A stretch of 53,371 bases of DNA. Origin: Hyphomicrobiaceae bacterium. GTDB lineage: Bacteria; Pseudomonadota; Alphaproteobacteria; Rhizobiales; Xanthobacteraceae. Shown here one piece after another: positions 24,608 to 32,290 of this stretch. Location of the stretch: positions 1-53,371 of the forward strand of contig JAJPJB010000038.1 in assembly GCA_021324465.1 (NCBI GenBank), read 5' to 3'. Within the stretch, counting starts at the first letter, position 1; each line of letters opens with the position of its first letter. Under the pieces are notes generated by a model. That model was not told the origin of the DNA. It was given only the letters and a program-made list of their open reading frames with translations, and searched no databases. Both the position numbers and the translations under genes were made by a program.

Positions 24608-25312
24608 ATGCAGAATCAGGTTCTTGTCGTCCTCCACCAAGAGCACTCGACGCCCGGGCGGGTCGGCTGCGCCCTGCAGCAGCTCGGCTATCGGCTTGAC
24701 ATACGCCGGCCGCGTTTTGGCGATCCGCTGCCGCAGACGATGGCCGAGCACGCCGCCGCCATCATTTTCGGCGGGCCGATGAGCGCCAATGACCAGGACG
24801 AATTCATCCGCAGGGAGATCGACTGGATCGCAGTGCCCCTGAAGGCGAACAAGCCGTTCCTCGGCATCTGCCTGGGCGCGCAGATGTGCGCGCGCCAACT
24901 CGGCGGGCGTGTATTCAAGCATCCGAACGGCCATGCCGAGATCGGCTATTACCCGATCCGCCCGACAGCTGCTGGCCTCGCCGTGGTCGAGACCTGGCCG
25001 CAATGCGTCTACCAATGGCACCGCGAAGGCTTTGACGTCCCGTCGGGCGCCGAGCTTCTGGCGGAAGGCGATACGTTCGAGGTGCAGGCGATCCGCTATG
25101 GCCGCGCCTTCGCGCTGCAATTTCATCCCGACGTAACGCACCTCATGATACACAAATGGACCACGCGCGGGCACGATCGCATGGAGCTTCCCGGCGCCCG
25201 GCCGCGCCACACCCATTTCGCCGATCGCGCGGTCTACGATTATTCGGCGCGCGCCTGGTTGAAGGTATTTCTGCAGCGGTGGCTGGAGCCTGCCGCTCGA
25301 GCGGCGGCCTGA
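24608..25312 (+). CDS. Class I glutamine amidotransferase-like protein
   Basis: A 234-residue protein with a stand-alone class I glutamine amidotransferase domain, as in the GuaA-like group. The nucleophile elbow is LGICLGAQ with Cys88, and the catalytic His is His173 in LQFHPDVTH. The third triad position, usually Glu (HPE), is Asp175 here, a conservative but unusual change. The start is uncertain: the ATG at 24608 has no clear ribosome site, and a TTG at 24581 follows AGGA. Members of this group are often linked to amine or glutamyl-amide breakdown; no partner gene is adjacent. Confidence 0.82.
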   Translation: MQNQVLVVLHQEHSTPGRVGCALQQLGYRLDIRRPRFGDPLPQTMAEHAAAIIFGGPMSANDQDEFIRREIDWIAVPLKANKPFLGICLGAQMCARQLGGRVFKHPNGHAEIGYYPIRPTAAGLAVVETWPQCVYQWHREGFDVPSGAELLAEGDTFEVQAIRYGRAFALQFHPDVTHLMIHKWTTRGHDRMELPGARPRHTHFADRAVYDYSARAWLKVFLQRWLEPAARAAA

Positions 25313-25323
25313 GCGCTCTGCAC

Positions 25324-25344
25324 CTGCCGCGCTGTCGGCGGCAG
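25324..25344. terminator. Small hairpin between convergent genes
   Basis: CTGCCG (25324-25329) and CGGCAG (25339-25344) form a 6-bp stem between the amidotransferase and the transglycosylase, which converge here. Confidence 0.35.
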
Positions 25345-25398
25345 TCCTGATCGCAACGGGAAAGCTTGCCTTGCCGTTGGGGGGTAAATAGCGCTCTA

Positions 25399-26229
25399 TC
25401 AATGCCACGTCGCGGCAAGCTGCTGCGCGAAATAGGCGACGGTCTTGGTATAGACCTCCGAGGAGTTCCATTGCAGCAGCACCTGGAAATTGGCGGTGCC
25501 TTCACCCCACGGCTGACCGCGCTGCCAGCCATAGGATTTCAGATAATTGGCGGTCGAAGCGAGCACGTCGGGCACGCTGTGAATGAGATCGCGCCGGCCG
25601 TTGCCGTCGAAGTCAACGGCATATTTCAGATAGGACGACGGCAGAAACTGCGTCTGGCCGATCTCACCCGCCCAGGCACCGCGCATCTCGGAGGGAGCCA
25701 TGTCGCCGCGATCGACGATCCGCAGAGCCGCCAGGAGCTCGCTGCGGAATTTGTCCGGCCGGCGGCAATCATAGGCCAGGGTCGCGAGCGAGCGGATGGT
25801 CGGGAACTTTCCGGTATTGGCGCCGAAATCCGTCTCCAGTCCCCAGATCGCCACAATGACCGGTCCGGGCACGCCGAATTGCTGCTCGATGCGGACCAAA
25901 TAGGAACCGTATTGCTGCAGCATCAGCCGTGCGCGCGCCATTCGCGGTGGCACCATCCGCCCCGCGAACTGCTCGAAACTCTGGCGAAACACGCCCTGGG
26001 CGTGGTCACGCGCGACGATGGCGGGATCGTAAGTCACATTGCCCAACGCGGCTTGGATGGTGCGCTGGGAAATGCCGTCTGCGGCGGCCTCCTGCTTGAC
26101 GCCCTGCAGCCAAGTGCCGAAGTCGCCGCCGCAGCTGGCGGCTGCGCGTGCCGGTACTGGGATAAGGCCAAAGGCGATGAGGGCAAGCGTGAAGGCGAGC
26201 CAGACCGCGCCGATCATCAGCAATCGCAT
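25399..26229 (-). CDS. MltB-type lytic murein transglycosylase
   Basis: A 276-residue exported enzyme that cleaves peptidoglycan glycan strands, forming 1,6-anhydro ends. A signal peptide ends at about residue 29 (PARA). The catalytic Glu is Glu132 in IWGLETDFG. GQTQFLPSSYLKYAVDFDGN matches the conserved downstream MltB segment. It lacks the C-terminal peptidoglycan-binding domain seen in longer relatives and has no lipobox. The ATG at 26229 follows GGAAGGAAAACC; an upstream ATG would add a basic extension. A direct repeat lies 40-80 bp upstream. Confidence 0.9.
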   Translation of the reverse strand: MRLLMIGAVWLAFTLALIAFGLIPVPARAAASCGGDFGTWLQGVKQEAAADGISQRTIQAALGNVTYDPAIVARDHAQGVFRQSFEQFAGRMVPPRMARARLMLQQYGSYLVRIEQQFGVPGPVIVAIWGLETDFGANTGKFPTIRSLATLAYDCRRPDKFRSELLAALRIVDRGDMAPSEMRGAWAGEIGQTQFLPSSYLKYAVDFDGNGRRDLIHSVPDVLASTANYLKSYGWQRGQPWGEGTANFQVLLQWNSSEVYTKTVAYFAQQLAATWH

Positions 26230-26269
26230 AGGTTTTCCTTCCTGCCGCTCTCTGGAACGAAGCATCAGA

Positions 26270-26306
26270 ATGTGGCGTAGCAAAGCCTATGTGGCGTCGC
26301 AAAGCC
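26270..26306. repeat. Two 18-bp direct repeats upstream of the transglycosylase gene
   Basis: ATGTGGCGTAGCAAAGCC (26270-26287) and ATGTGGCGTCGCAAAGCC (26289-26306) differ by one base with a 19-base period, close to two helix turns. They stand 41-77 bp before the minus-strand start at 26229, where an activator or repressor could bind on one face of the helix. Confidence 0.75.
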
Positions 26307-26320
26307 CGCGGTTGCAGCGG

Positions 26321-27553
26321 TCACGGACGCGCGCCCGCGTAGCGGTCGGCTCTATAGAGTTCAGCAAAAACCCGTCGTGAAATCGCTACGACGGCGATAA
26401 TGCTCAGGCCGCCGATCAGCACCGAGGGGATCGTGCCGAACAGCGCGGCCGCGGCTCCAGCCCGGAAATCGCCGAGCTGGTTCGAGGTGATCGTGACCAT
26501 GGAATTGACCGCGTAGACGCGACCGCGCATCTCGTCCGGCGTGCGCAATTGCACCATGGTCTGGCGGATGACGACGCTCACGGTGTCCGAAGCGCCGATC
26601 ACGATCATGGCGCCGAGCGCCAAAACAAAGCTCGGCGCCAGCCCCAGCAGAATCGTGCCGATGCCAAACATGGTTACGGTCGCGAACATCACCCGGCCGA
26701 CGCGGTCGGCAATCGGCCAGCGTGCCAGCGTCAGCGCGATGGCGATCGAGCCGACTGCAGGCGCTGCGCGCAGCGCGCCGAAGCCGAGCGGGCCGGTGAC
26801 GTAGATATCGCGGGCAAAGATCGGCAACAGCGCCGTGGCGTTGCCGAACAGAACCGCGAGCAGATCGAGCAGCACGGCGCCGAGTACCACTCTGTGGCGG
26901 GCGATGAACGACACGCCGCTGAACAGTGTTTTCAAATCGAGCGGCATGCGCAGGGCAGCAGGCTTCTGCATTGCCATCGTGAGCATCACCAAGCCGGCCG
27001 AGAGCCAGATCAGCGCGCACACGACGAAGACCAATGTCGGGCTAAGCGCGACCAGGATGCCGCCGAGCGCGGGTCCGGCGACCACCGCGGTCTGCGAGCC
27101 CGAGGTCGAGGCGGCCACCGCATGCGGCAGCACGTCGGGCGCAACGATATTGGGCAAGATCGATTGCACGCTCGGTTGTTCGAAGGCGCGCCCGGCGCCC
27201 ACGACAAAAGCCATGGCGAGGAGAAGATTCGGCCTCAGTTGACCAGTGAAACTCGCCATTGCCAGCAGGCCGACGGCCAGCGCTTCGACGGTCTCGCCCA
27301 AAAAGGTGATCCGCCGCCGGTCGAACCGATCGGCGACATGGCCGGTGAAGGGAAACAGACAGATCGCCGGAATGAATTGCACAAGGCCGATGAGCCCGAG
27401 ATGGAACGGGCTGCCGGTCAGGGCATACATCTGCCAGCCAACCGCGACGACCTGGATTTGCAGGGCCAGGGAGGCAGCGACGCGTACATAGAGGAAGCGG
27501 CAAAAGGCGGGATGCCGCCACAGCGGCACGGCCGGAGAATCAATCTGGCTCAT
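26321..27553 (-). CDS. MFS transporter, EntS/DHA3-like exporter
   Basis: A 410-residue major-facilitator protein of the MFS_3 (enterobactin exporter-like) group, with twelve predicted helices. It begins MSQIDSPAVPLWRHPAFCRFL, a usual start for this group, and has GHVADRFDRRRI between helices 2 and 3. The substrate is not predictable; no siderophore genes are nearby. The next upstream feature is the tRNA-Ala gene on the other strand. Confidence 0.83.
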   Translation of the reverse strand: MSQIDSPAVPLWRHPAFCRFLYVRVAASLALQIQVVAVGWQMYALTGSPFHLGLIGLVQFIPAICLFPFTGHVADRFDRRRITFLGETVEALAVGLLAMASFTGQLRPNLLLAMAFVVGAGRAFEQPSVQSILPNIVAPDVLPHAVAASTSGSQTAVVAGPALGGILVALSPTLVFVVCALIWLSAGLVMLTMAMQKPAALRMPLDLKTLFSGVSFIARHRVVLGAVLLDLLAVLFGNATALLPIFARDIYVTGPLGFGALRAAPAVGSIAIALTLARWPIADRVGRVMFATVTMFGIGTILLGLAPSFVLALGAMIVIGASDTVSVVIRQTMVQLRTPDEMRGRVYAVNSMVTITSNQLGDFRAGAAAALFGTIPSVLIGGLSIIAVVAISRRVFAELYRADRYAGARP

Positions 27554-27612
27554 TGCGGGGCAATTTATCCGGCATCTCTGGGTGTGGCCAACCATGCTGC
27601 GGCTGGCTCTCC

Positions 27613-27641
27613 TTGACAGTCCAGGACGGCGGCCGTAAATG
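27613..27641 (+). promoter_or_regulatory. Promoter of tRNA-Ala
   Basis: A consensus TTGACA (27613-27618) is followed after 17 bases by TAAATG (27636-27641), about 60 bases before the mature tRNA. The -35 is perfect and the -10 weak, as is frequent in this group of bacteria. Confidence 0.55.
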
Positions 27642-27702
27642 GCCCGCACTCGCCGGACCGGCACCTTTCGGCCCGGGTCTAGCCATCTTTGCGCGAATGG
27701 CG

Positions 27703-27778
27703 GGGGCCGTAGCTCAGTTGGGAGAGCGCCGCAATCGCACTGCGGAGGTCAGGGGTTCAAATCCCCTCGGCTCCACCA
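27703..27778 (+). tRNA. tRNA-Ala (anticodon CGC)
   Basis: The 76-base stretch folds as a standard cloverleaf. The acceptor arm GGGGCCG pairs with CGGCTCC and contains the G3-U70 wobble pair that identifies alanine tRNAs. The anticodon arm CCGCA/TGCGG is perfect and its loop ATCGCAC gives anticodon CGC, reading GCG. The T arm is AGGGG-TTCAAAT-CCCCT, and CCA is encoded. GCG is a frequent codon in this GC-rich DNA. Confidence 0.95.
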
Positions 27779-27881
27779 GCCCTTTGATCCATCAGCTTTT
27801 AACCCATCGGGTGCTTGGCTCAGCTTGTTCGCGCCGTCTTAAATCGCTAGGTTCCAGCCTCCCTCAACGCAAAGCCAATCC

Positions 27882-28172
27882 ATGCAGGCGATTCTCGACG
27901 TCATTGAAATTGCGCTCAATTTGTACCTCTGGATCGTGATCGCGATGGCGATCTTTTCCTGGCTGGTGGCTTTCAATGTCGTGAACACGCGCAATCACGG
28001 CGTCGCCATGATCGGCGATTTTCTTTACCGGATCACCGAGCCCGCGCTGCGCCCGATTCGCGGCATGCTGCCCAATCTCGGTGGCATCGACATATCGCCG
28101 GTCATTCTGTTTTTGATCATCATCTTGATCGAGAAGATCATCGATTACTACATCCGGCCGTTCGTGTTCTGA
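27882..28172 (+). CDS. YggT-family membrane protein
   Basis: A 96-residue membrane protein with two hydrophobic segments and the family pattern [24 protein letters not shown]. YggT proteins are small inner-membrane proteins linked to cell shape, division or ion stress, without a defined activity. It is followed 35 bp later by the DUF167 gene and then folD; YggT-DUF167 is a common pairing in proteobacteria. Confidence 0.9.
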   Translation: MQAILDVIEIALNLYLWIVIAMAIFSWLVAFNVVNTRNHGVAMIGDFLYRITEPALRPIRGMLPNLGGIDISPVILFLIIILIEKIIDYYIRPFVF

Positions 28173-28207
28173 GCACGACGGCTGCGCAGCCATGGGGCAG
28201 ACCGTTC

Positions 28208-28531
28208 TTGCGACCGTGGACGCCAATCGCCGATGGCATCGCGCTCGACGTGCGGCTCACCCCGCGCAGCGCGCGTGATGCGATCGAGGGGTTGGAATGC
28301 CGTGGCGCGCGGCCGACGCTCAAAGTGCGGGTGCGCGCGGCTCCATTCGAGGGCCAGGCCAACGCGGCTTTGCTGCGGCTGATCGCCAAAACGCTTGGTG
28401 TGGCGCCGCGCCAGATCGAAATCGCCAGTGGCGCCACGGCGCGGGTGAAACGCTTGCGGATTTTTGGCGATGCAGCCGCGCTTGCGGCAGCGCTAGAGCG
28501 GCTGACGCGGCAAACAACGAAGGATCTCTGA
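28208..28531 (+). CDS. DUF167 (YggU-family) protein
   Basis: A 107-residue protein of the DUF167 family (E. coli YggU), function unknown. The family signature VRAAPFEGQANAALLRLIAKTL is present, as is the SGATARVKRLRI stretch. No ATG is in frame; a TTG at 28208 is used here as start, and the frame stays open further upstream. The stop TGA shares its last A with the ATG of folD, so the two genes are coupled. Confidence 0.85.
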   Translation: MRPWTPIADGIALDVRLTPRSARDAIEGLECRGARPTLKVRVRAAPFEGQANAALLRLIAKTLGVAPRQIEIASGATARVKRLRIFGDAAALAAALERLTRQTTKDL

Positions 28532-29415
28532 TGAGCGCGAAGATCATTGACGGCAAAGCCATAGCCGCCGATTTGCGCGCTCAAGTCGCCTTGGAGACCA
28601 AACGCATATCGGCGGCACAAGGACTGGTGCCTGGGCTTGCCGTGGTTCTGATCGGCGACAATGCCGCAAGCAAATCCTATGTAACATCCAAATCGCGCGC
28701 GCTGGTCGAAGTCGGTATGCGGCCGTTTGATCATCAGCTTCCGGGTGACACCAGTGAAGCCGAACTGCTCGCTCTTGTGGAAAAGCTCAATGCCGATCCG
28801 GCGGTGCACGGCATTCTGGTGCAGATGCCGCTGCCGCCGCAAATCAACCCGCAGCGCATTATCGGGGGCATCCAGCCGGACAAGGATGTCGACGGATTTC
28901 ACCCCATGAACTTCGGGCGCATGGCGGCGCGGCTGCCGACAATGGTGCCATGCACGCCGATCGCCTGCATGAAACTGGTGAACAGCGTGCACGCCTCGAT
29001 CGACGGCTGCGATGCGCTGATGGTCGGCCGCTCCACCATCGTGGGCAATCCGCTGGCTCAGCTCCTTCTGGCCGCCAACACGACGGTGACCATCGCGCAT
29101 AGCCACACCCGCAATCTGCCCGATCTATGCCGGCGCGCCGATCTGCTCTTTGTCGCCATCGGCCGCGCCGAGTATGTCCGCGGGGCCTGGATCAAGCCAG
29201 GCGCGACCGTAGTCGATATCGGTATCAATCGCGTGGTGGATGCCGGTGGCAAGTCCCGCATCGTCGGCGACGTTTGCTTTGCCGAAGCGGTCAAGGTCGC
29301 TGGCGCGATCACGCCGGTACCTGGCGGCGTCGGCCCGATGACCATCGCCTGTTTATTGGTGAACACGCTGCGCGCCGCCTGCATGCAGGCGCGATTGCCG
29401 CCGCCGGGCGTCTGA
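28531..29415 (+). CDS. folD: Methylenetetrahydrofolate dehydrogenase/cyclohydrolase FolD
   Basis: A 294-residue bifunctional enzyme that interconverts 5,10-methylene- and 10-formyl-tetrahydrofolate with NADP. Conserved blocks include KSYVTSK (active-site Tyr and Lys), VQMPLPPQI, PCTPIACMKL, the NADP loop VGRSTIVGNP and the C-terminal TPVPGGVGPMTIA. It overlaps the upstream gene by one base (TGATG) and converges with an acetyltransferase gene. Confidence 0.95.
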   Translation: MSAKIIDGKAIAADLRAQVALETKRISAAQGLVPGLAVVLIGDNAASKSYVTSKSRALVEVGMRPFDHQLPGDTSEAELLALVEKLNADPAVHGILVQMPLPPQINPQRIIGGIQPDKDVDGFHPMNFGRMAARLPTMVPCTPIACMKLVNSVHASIDGCDALMVGRSTIVGNPLAQLLLAANTTVTIAHSHTRNLPDLCRRADLLFVAIGRAEYVRGAWIKPGATVVDIGINRVVDAGGKSRIVGDVCFAEAVKVAGAITPVPGGVGPMTIACLLVNTLRAACMQARLPPPGV

Positions 29416-29424
29416 GGCAGATGA

Positions 29425-29476
29425 CGGATGGCGGATTAAGAAATATCCCTACCCGTCCTCCGTTGTCCGCCATCCG
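29425..29476. terminator. Hairpin between folD and the acetyltransferase
   Basis: CGGATGGCGGA (29425-29435) and TCCGCCATCCG (29466-29476) form a perfect 11-bp stem around a 30-base loop between two convergent genes. It can serve as a bidirectional 3'-end structure. Confidence 0.55.
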
Positions 29477-29479
29477 ACC

Positions 29480-29989
29480 TCAGCCATTCCAGCCGAAGGC
29501 GACCTTGTCAAGCACGCGCGTGCCGAATTTCTCCGAAGAGCGCGCCACTGCTCTGCCGCCGAGTGCGCGGTAGAATTCGACCGCGTTCTCGTTTTCCGAA
29601 AGCGCCCAGACGATCAGCGACTTCATGGCGCTTTGCATCAGGTCACGGCGCGCTGCGGTGAATAGCCGCCGGCCAAAGCCGAGCCCCTGGAATTCAGGCC
29701 GCAGATACAGCTCGTAGATCTCGCCATCGTAATACAGGCTGCGCGCCCGGTTGCGTCCGTAATTCGCATAACCGGCGATCTTGTCGCCGAACTGCAGCAA
29801 GGCGATGCGGCTGCCCTTGCGAATGGCCGAATCCCACCAGGCGGGGCCGCGCCGATTGATCAGCTTTTCAAGCTCGGTGCCGGGAATGATCCCCTGATAG
29901 GCCATCCGCCACGCCTCATCATGGGCCTCCGCCACCTCGACGGCATCACGCGCAGTGGCGCGGCGGATTTCGATAAGGACTGTGCTCAT
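29480..29989 (-). CDS. GNAT-family N-acetyltransferase
   Basis: A 169-residue acetyl-CoA-dependent acetyltransferase. ELYLRPEFQGLGFGRRLF is the acetyl-CoA-binding motif A (Q/RxxGxG/A), and LSENENAVEFYRALGGR is the usual motif B. The start at 29989 (MSTVLIE) gives the expected N-terminal strand; upstream codons are unlikely. The acceptor substrate is unknown. Confidence 0.88.
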   Translation of the reverse strand: MSTVLIEIRRATARDAVEVAEAHDEAWRMAYQGIIPGTELEKLINRRGPAWWDSAIRKGSRIALLQFGDKIAGYANYGRNRARSLYYDGEIYELYLRPEFQGLGFGRRLFTAARRDLMQSAMKSLIVWALSENENAVEFYRALGGRAVARSSEKFGTRVLDKVAFGWNG

Positions 29990-30328
29990 GACGCGCGGCT
30001 CATGATGCGGCTTTTTATGGAAGAGTGCGTTTTGGCGTGCATTGCGTCGTCGTATCTCGATCAAAGCAAGCGATTCTGGGCACTTCAAGGGCCAAGATTC
30101 ACCTTCAGTTAACGATGTGGATTATTAGCCAAAAGCCGGCCTTTGGCCAGAATTGCCAACGGAAAAATACGGGTATCGCGCGCAATCTGACCGCGCTGTT
30201 GCAATAGCGTCACGGTTTCCCGCTTTTTGCCTCGGACATATTCCCCGGCCCGAATTTTGTGACAAGATCGCAGCCTGAACACGGCGTCTGCCGCGGTCTA
30301 TTGCGCGGCGCGTCCGCATTGTGCGCGC
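29990..30328. other. Intergenic stretch, no gene seen
   Basis: This gap separates the 3' end of typA from the acetyltransferase, both on the minus strand. It is richer in A and T than its surroundings. A near-palindrome CCAAAAGCCGGCCTTTGG (30129-30146) could end or stabilise the typA message. No coding or RNA gene is recognised. Confidence 0.4.
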
Positions 30329-32167
30329 TTAGACGCGTTCGGCTTCCTTACGCCGCTCGTTGCGCTTGCGCTCGACCGGATCGAGCAGCTTTTTGCGCAG
30401 CCGTATTGATTTTGGCGTGACCTCGACGAGTTCGTCGTCCTCGATATAAGCGAGCGCCTTTTCCAAGGTCATGCGGATCGGCGGCGTGAGCCGGATCGCC
30501 TCGTCCTTGGCATGGGTGCGGATATTGGTGAGCTTCTTGCTCTTGAGAACGTTGACTTCCAGATCGTTGCCGCGGGTGTGCTCGCCGACGATCATGCCGC
30601 GATAGACCTTGCAGCCCGGCTCGATCATCATCGGGCCGCGGTCTTCCAAGCACCACATTGCGTAGGCGACGGCTTCGCCGTGATCGGTCGAGATCAGAAC
30701 GCCGTTGCGACGGCCGACCACTTCACCGCGATGCGGGGCATAGGCATGAAACAACCGGTTCATCACAGCGGTGCCGCGCGTGTCGGTCAAGAGCTCGCCG
30801 TGATAGCCGATCAGCCCGCGCGTCGGCGCGTGGAAGATGAGCCGGACGCGCCCGCCGCCCGACGGGCGCATCTCGATTATTTCACCCTTGCGCTCGGCCA
30901 TTTTCTGCACGACCACGCCGGAATGCTCTTCATCGACATCGATGACGACTTCCTCGATCGGTTCGAGCAGCTCGCCGGACGGGCCGTGCTGGAACAAGAC
31001 CTTGGGCCGCGACACGGAAAGCTCAAAGCCCTCGCGCCGCATGGTCTCGATTAGAATGCCGAGCTGCAATTCGCCGCGCCCGGCGACTTCCATGGAATCC
31101 TTTTCCGTGGATTCGGAAATCCGCAGCGCGACATTGCCTTCGGCTTCACGCAACAGCCGCTCGCGAATCACCCGGCTCTGCACCTTGTCGCCCTCGGTGC
31201 CGGCAAGCGGCGAATCGTTGATGCGAAAGGTCATCGTCAGGGTCGGCGGATCGATCGGCTGCGCCGGCAGCGGCTCGGTCACTTCCGGCGCGCACAGCGT
31301 GTGCGATACAAACGCCTCGGGCAGGCCGGCAATGGCGACGATGTCACCGGCAAAGCCTTCATCGATCGGCGCACGCTCGAGCCCGCGGAAGGCGAGCACC
31401 TTGGTGACGCGGCCCTCTTCGACCAGCTCACCGCTGCGATCGAGCACTTTCACCGGCTGATTGGCTTTCACCGATCCGGAGGTGATGCGGCCGGTGACGA
31501 TACGGCCGAGATAAGGGTTGGATTCCAGGATCGTTCCGAGCATGCGGAACGGGCCTTCTTGAGTCTTGGGCGGCGCGACATGGCGCAGCACGAGATCGAA
31601 CAGCGGCGCCATTCCAGGTAGGTCGCCCTGATCCTTGGGACGGTCCGCCGCAGCCGCCATCCAGCCCTGCTTGGCTGAGCCATACAGAATTGGGAAATCA
31701 AGCTGTTCTTCGCTGGCATCGAGCGCCGCGAACAGGTCGAAGACAGCATTGGCGACCTCGGTCGGCCGCGCATCGGCGCGATCCACCTTGTTGATGACGA
31801 CGATGGGCTTCAGTCCCATCTTGAGCGCCTTGGAGACCACGAATTTGGTCTGCGGCAGCGGACCCTCGGCGGCATCCACCAACACCAGCGCGCCGTCGAC
31901 CATGTTCAGAATGCGTTCGACCTCGCCGCCGAAATCGGCGTGGCCCGGCGTGTCAACGATATTGATCCGGGTGTCCTTCCAGACCAGCGAGGTTGCCTTG
32001 GCGAGAATGGTAATGCCGCGCTCGCGTTCCAGGTCATTGGAATCCAAAGCGCGCTCGACGACGCGCTGATTGTCGCGAAAAGCCCCCGATTGCTGCAGCA
32101 AGCGGTCCACCAGCGTGGTCTTGCCATGGTCGACATGGGCAATGATGGCAATGTTGCGCAGGTTCAT
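30329..32167 (-). CDS. typA: Ribosome-associated GTPase TypA/BipA
   Basis: A 612-residue translational GTPase of the EF-G-like TypA/BipA family, which acts in ribosome assembly and stress adaptation. G1 is AHVDHGKTT (residues 9-17), G2 is ERERGITI, G3 is DTPGHADFG, and G4 is NKVDR. The C-terminal TypA-specific domain with FHAYAPHRG and RGNDLEVN is complete. The ATG at 32167 gives the standard start [16 protein letters not shown]. The short leader contains a strong hairpin. Confidence 0.96.
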   Translation of the reverse strand: MNLRNIAIIAHVDHGKTTLVDRLLQQSGAFRDNQRVVERALDSNDLERERGITILAKATSLVWKDTRINIVDTPGHADFGGEVERILNMVDGALVLVDAAEGPLPQTKFVVSKALKMGLKPIVVINKVDRADARPTEVANAVFDLFAALDASEEQLDFPILYGSAKQGWMAAAADRPKDQGDLPGMAPLFDLVLRHVAPPKTQEGPFRMLGTILESNPYLGRIVTGRITSGSVKANQPVKVLDRSGELVEEGRVTKVLAFRGLERAPIDEGFAGDIVAIAGLPEAFVSHTLCAPEVTEPLPAQPIDPPTLTMTFRINDSPLAGTEGDKVQSRVIRERLLREAEGNVALRISESTEKDSMEVAGRGELQLGILIETMRREGFELSVSRPKVLFQHGPSGELLEPIEEVVIDVDEEHSGVVVQKMAERKGEIIEMRPSGGGRVRLIFHAPTRGLIGYHGELLTDTRGTAVMNRLFHAYAPHRGEVVGRRNGVLISTDHGEAVAYAMWCLEDRGPMMIEPGCKVYRGMIVGEHTRGNDLEVNVLKSKKLTNIRTHAKDEAIRLTPPIRMTLEKALAYIEDDELVEVTPKSIRLRKKLLDPVERKRNERRKEAERV

Positions 32168-32187
32168 AACGGTTTCCGGAATCAAAG

Positions 32188-32257
32188 GCGGGCCCCAAAG
32201 GGCGCAAAGGGGCCCGCGCTTGCCGGCCGTATATAGGAGCTTTGTGACAGGAAGCAA
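32188..32257 (-). promoter_or_regulatory. typA promoter and leader hairpin
   Basis: On the minus strand TTGCTT (plus-strand 32252-32257) and TATATA (32230-32235) are 16 bases apart. The implied leader of about 55 bases is mostly taken up by GCGGGCCCC/GGGGCCCGC (32188-32196 and 32209-32217), a perfect 9-bp stem with a 12-base loop, ending 20 bases before the typA start. Confidence 0.5.
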
Positions 32258-32290
32258 TCCGGCGCTTGCAGGTGGCAAACCGCCGCGCGG

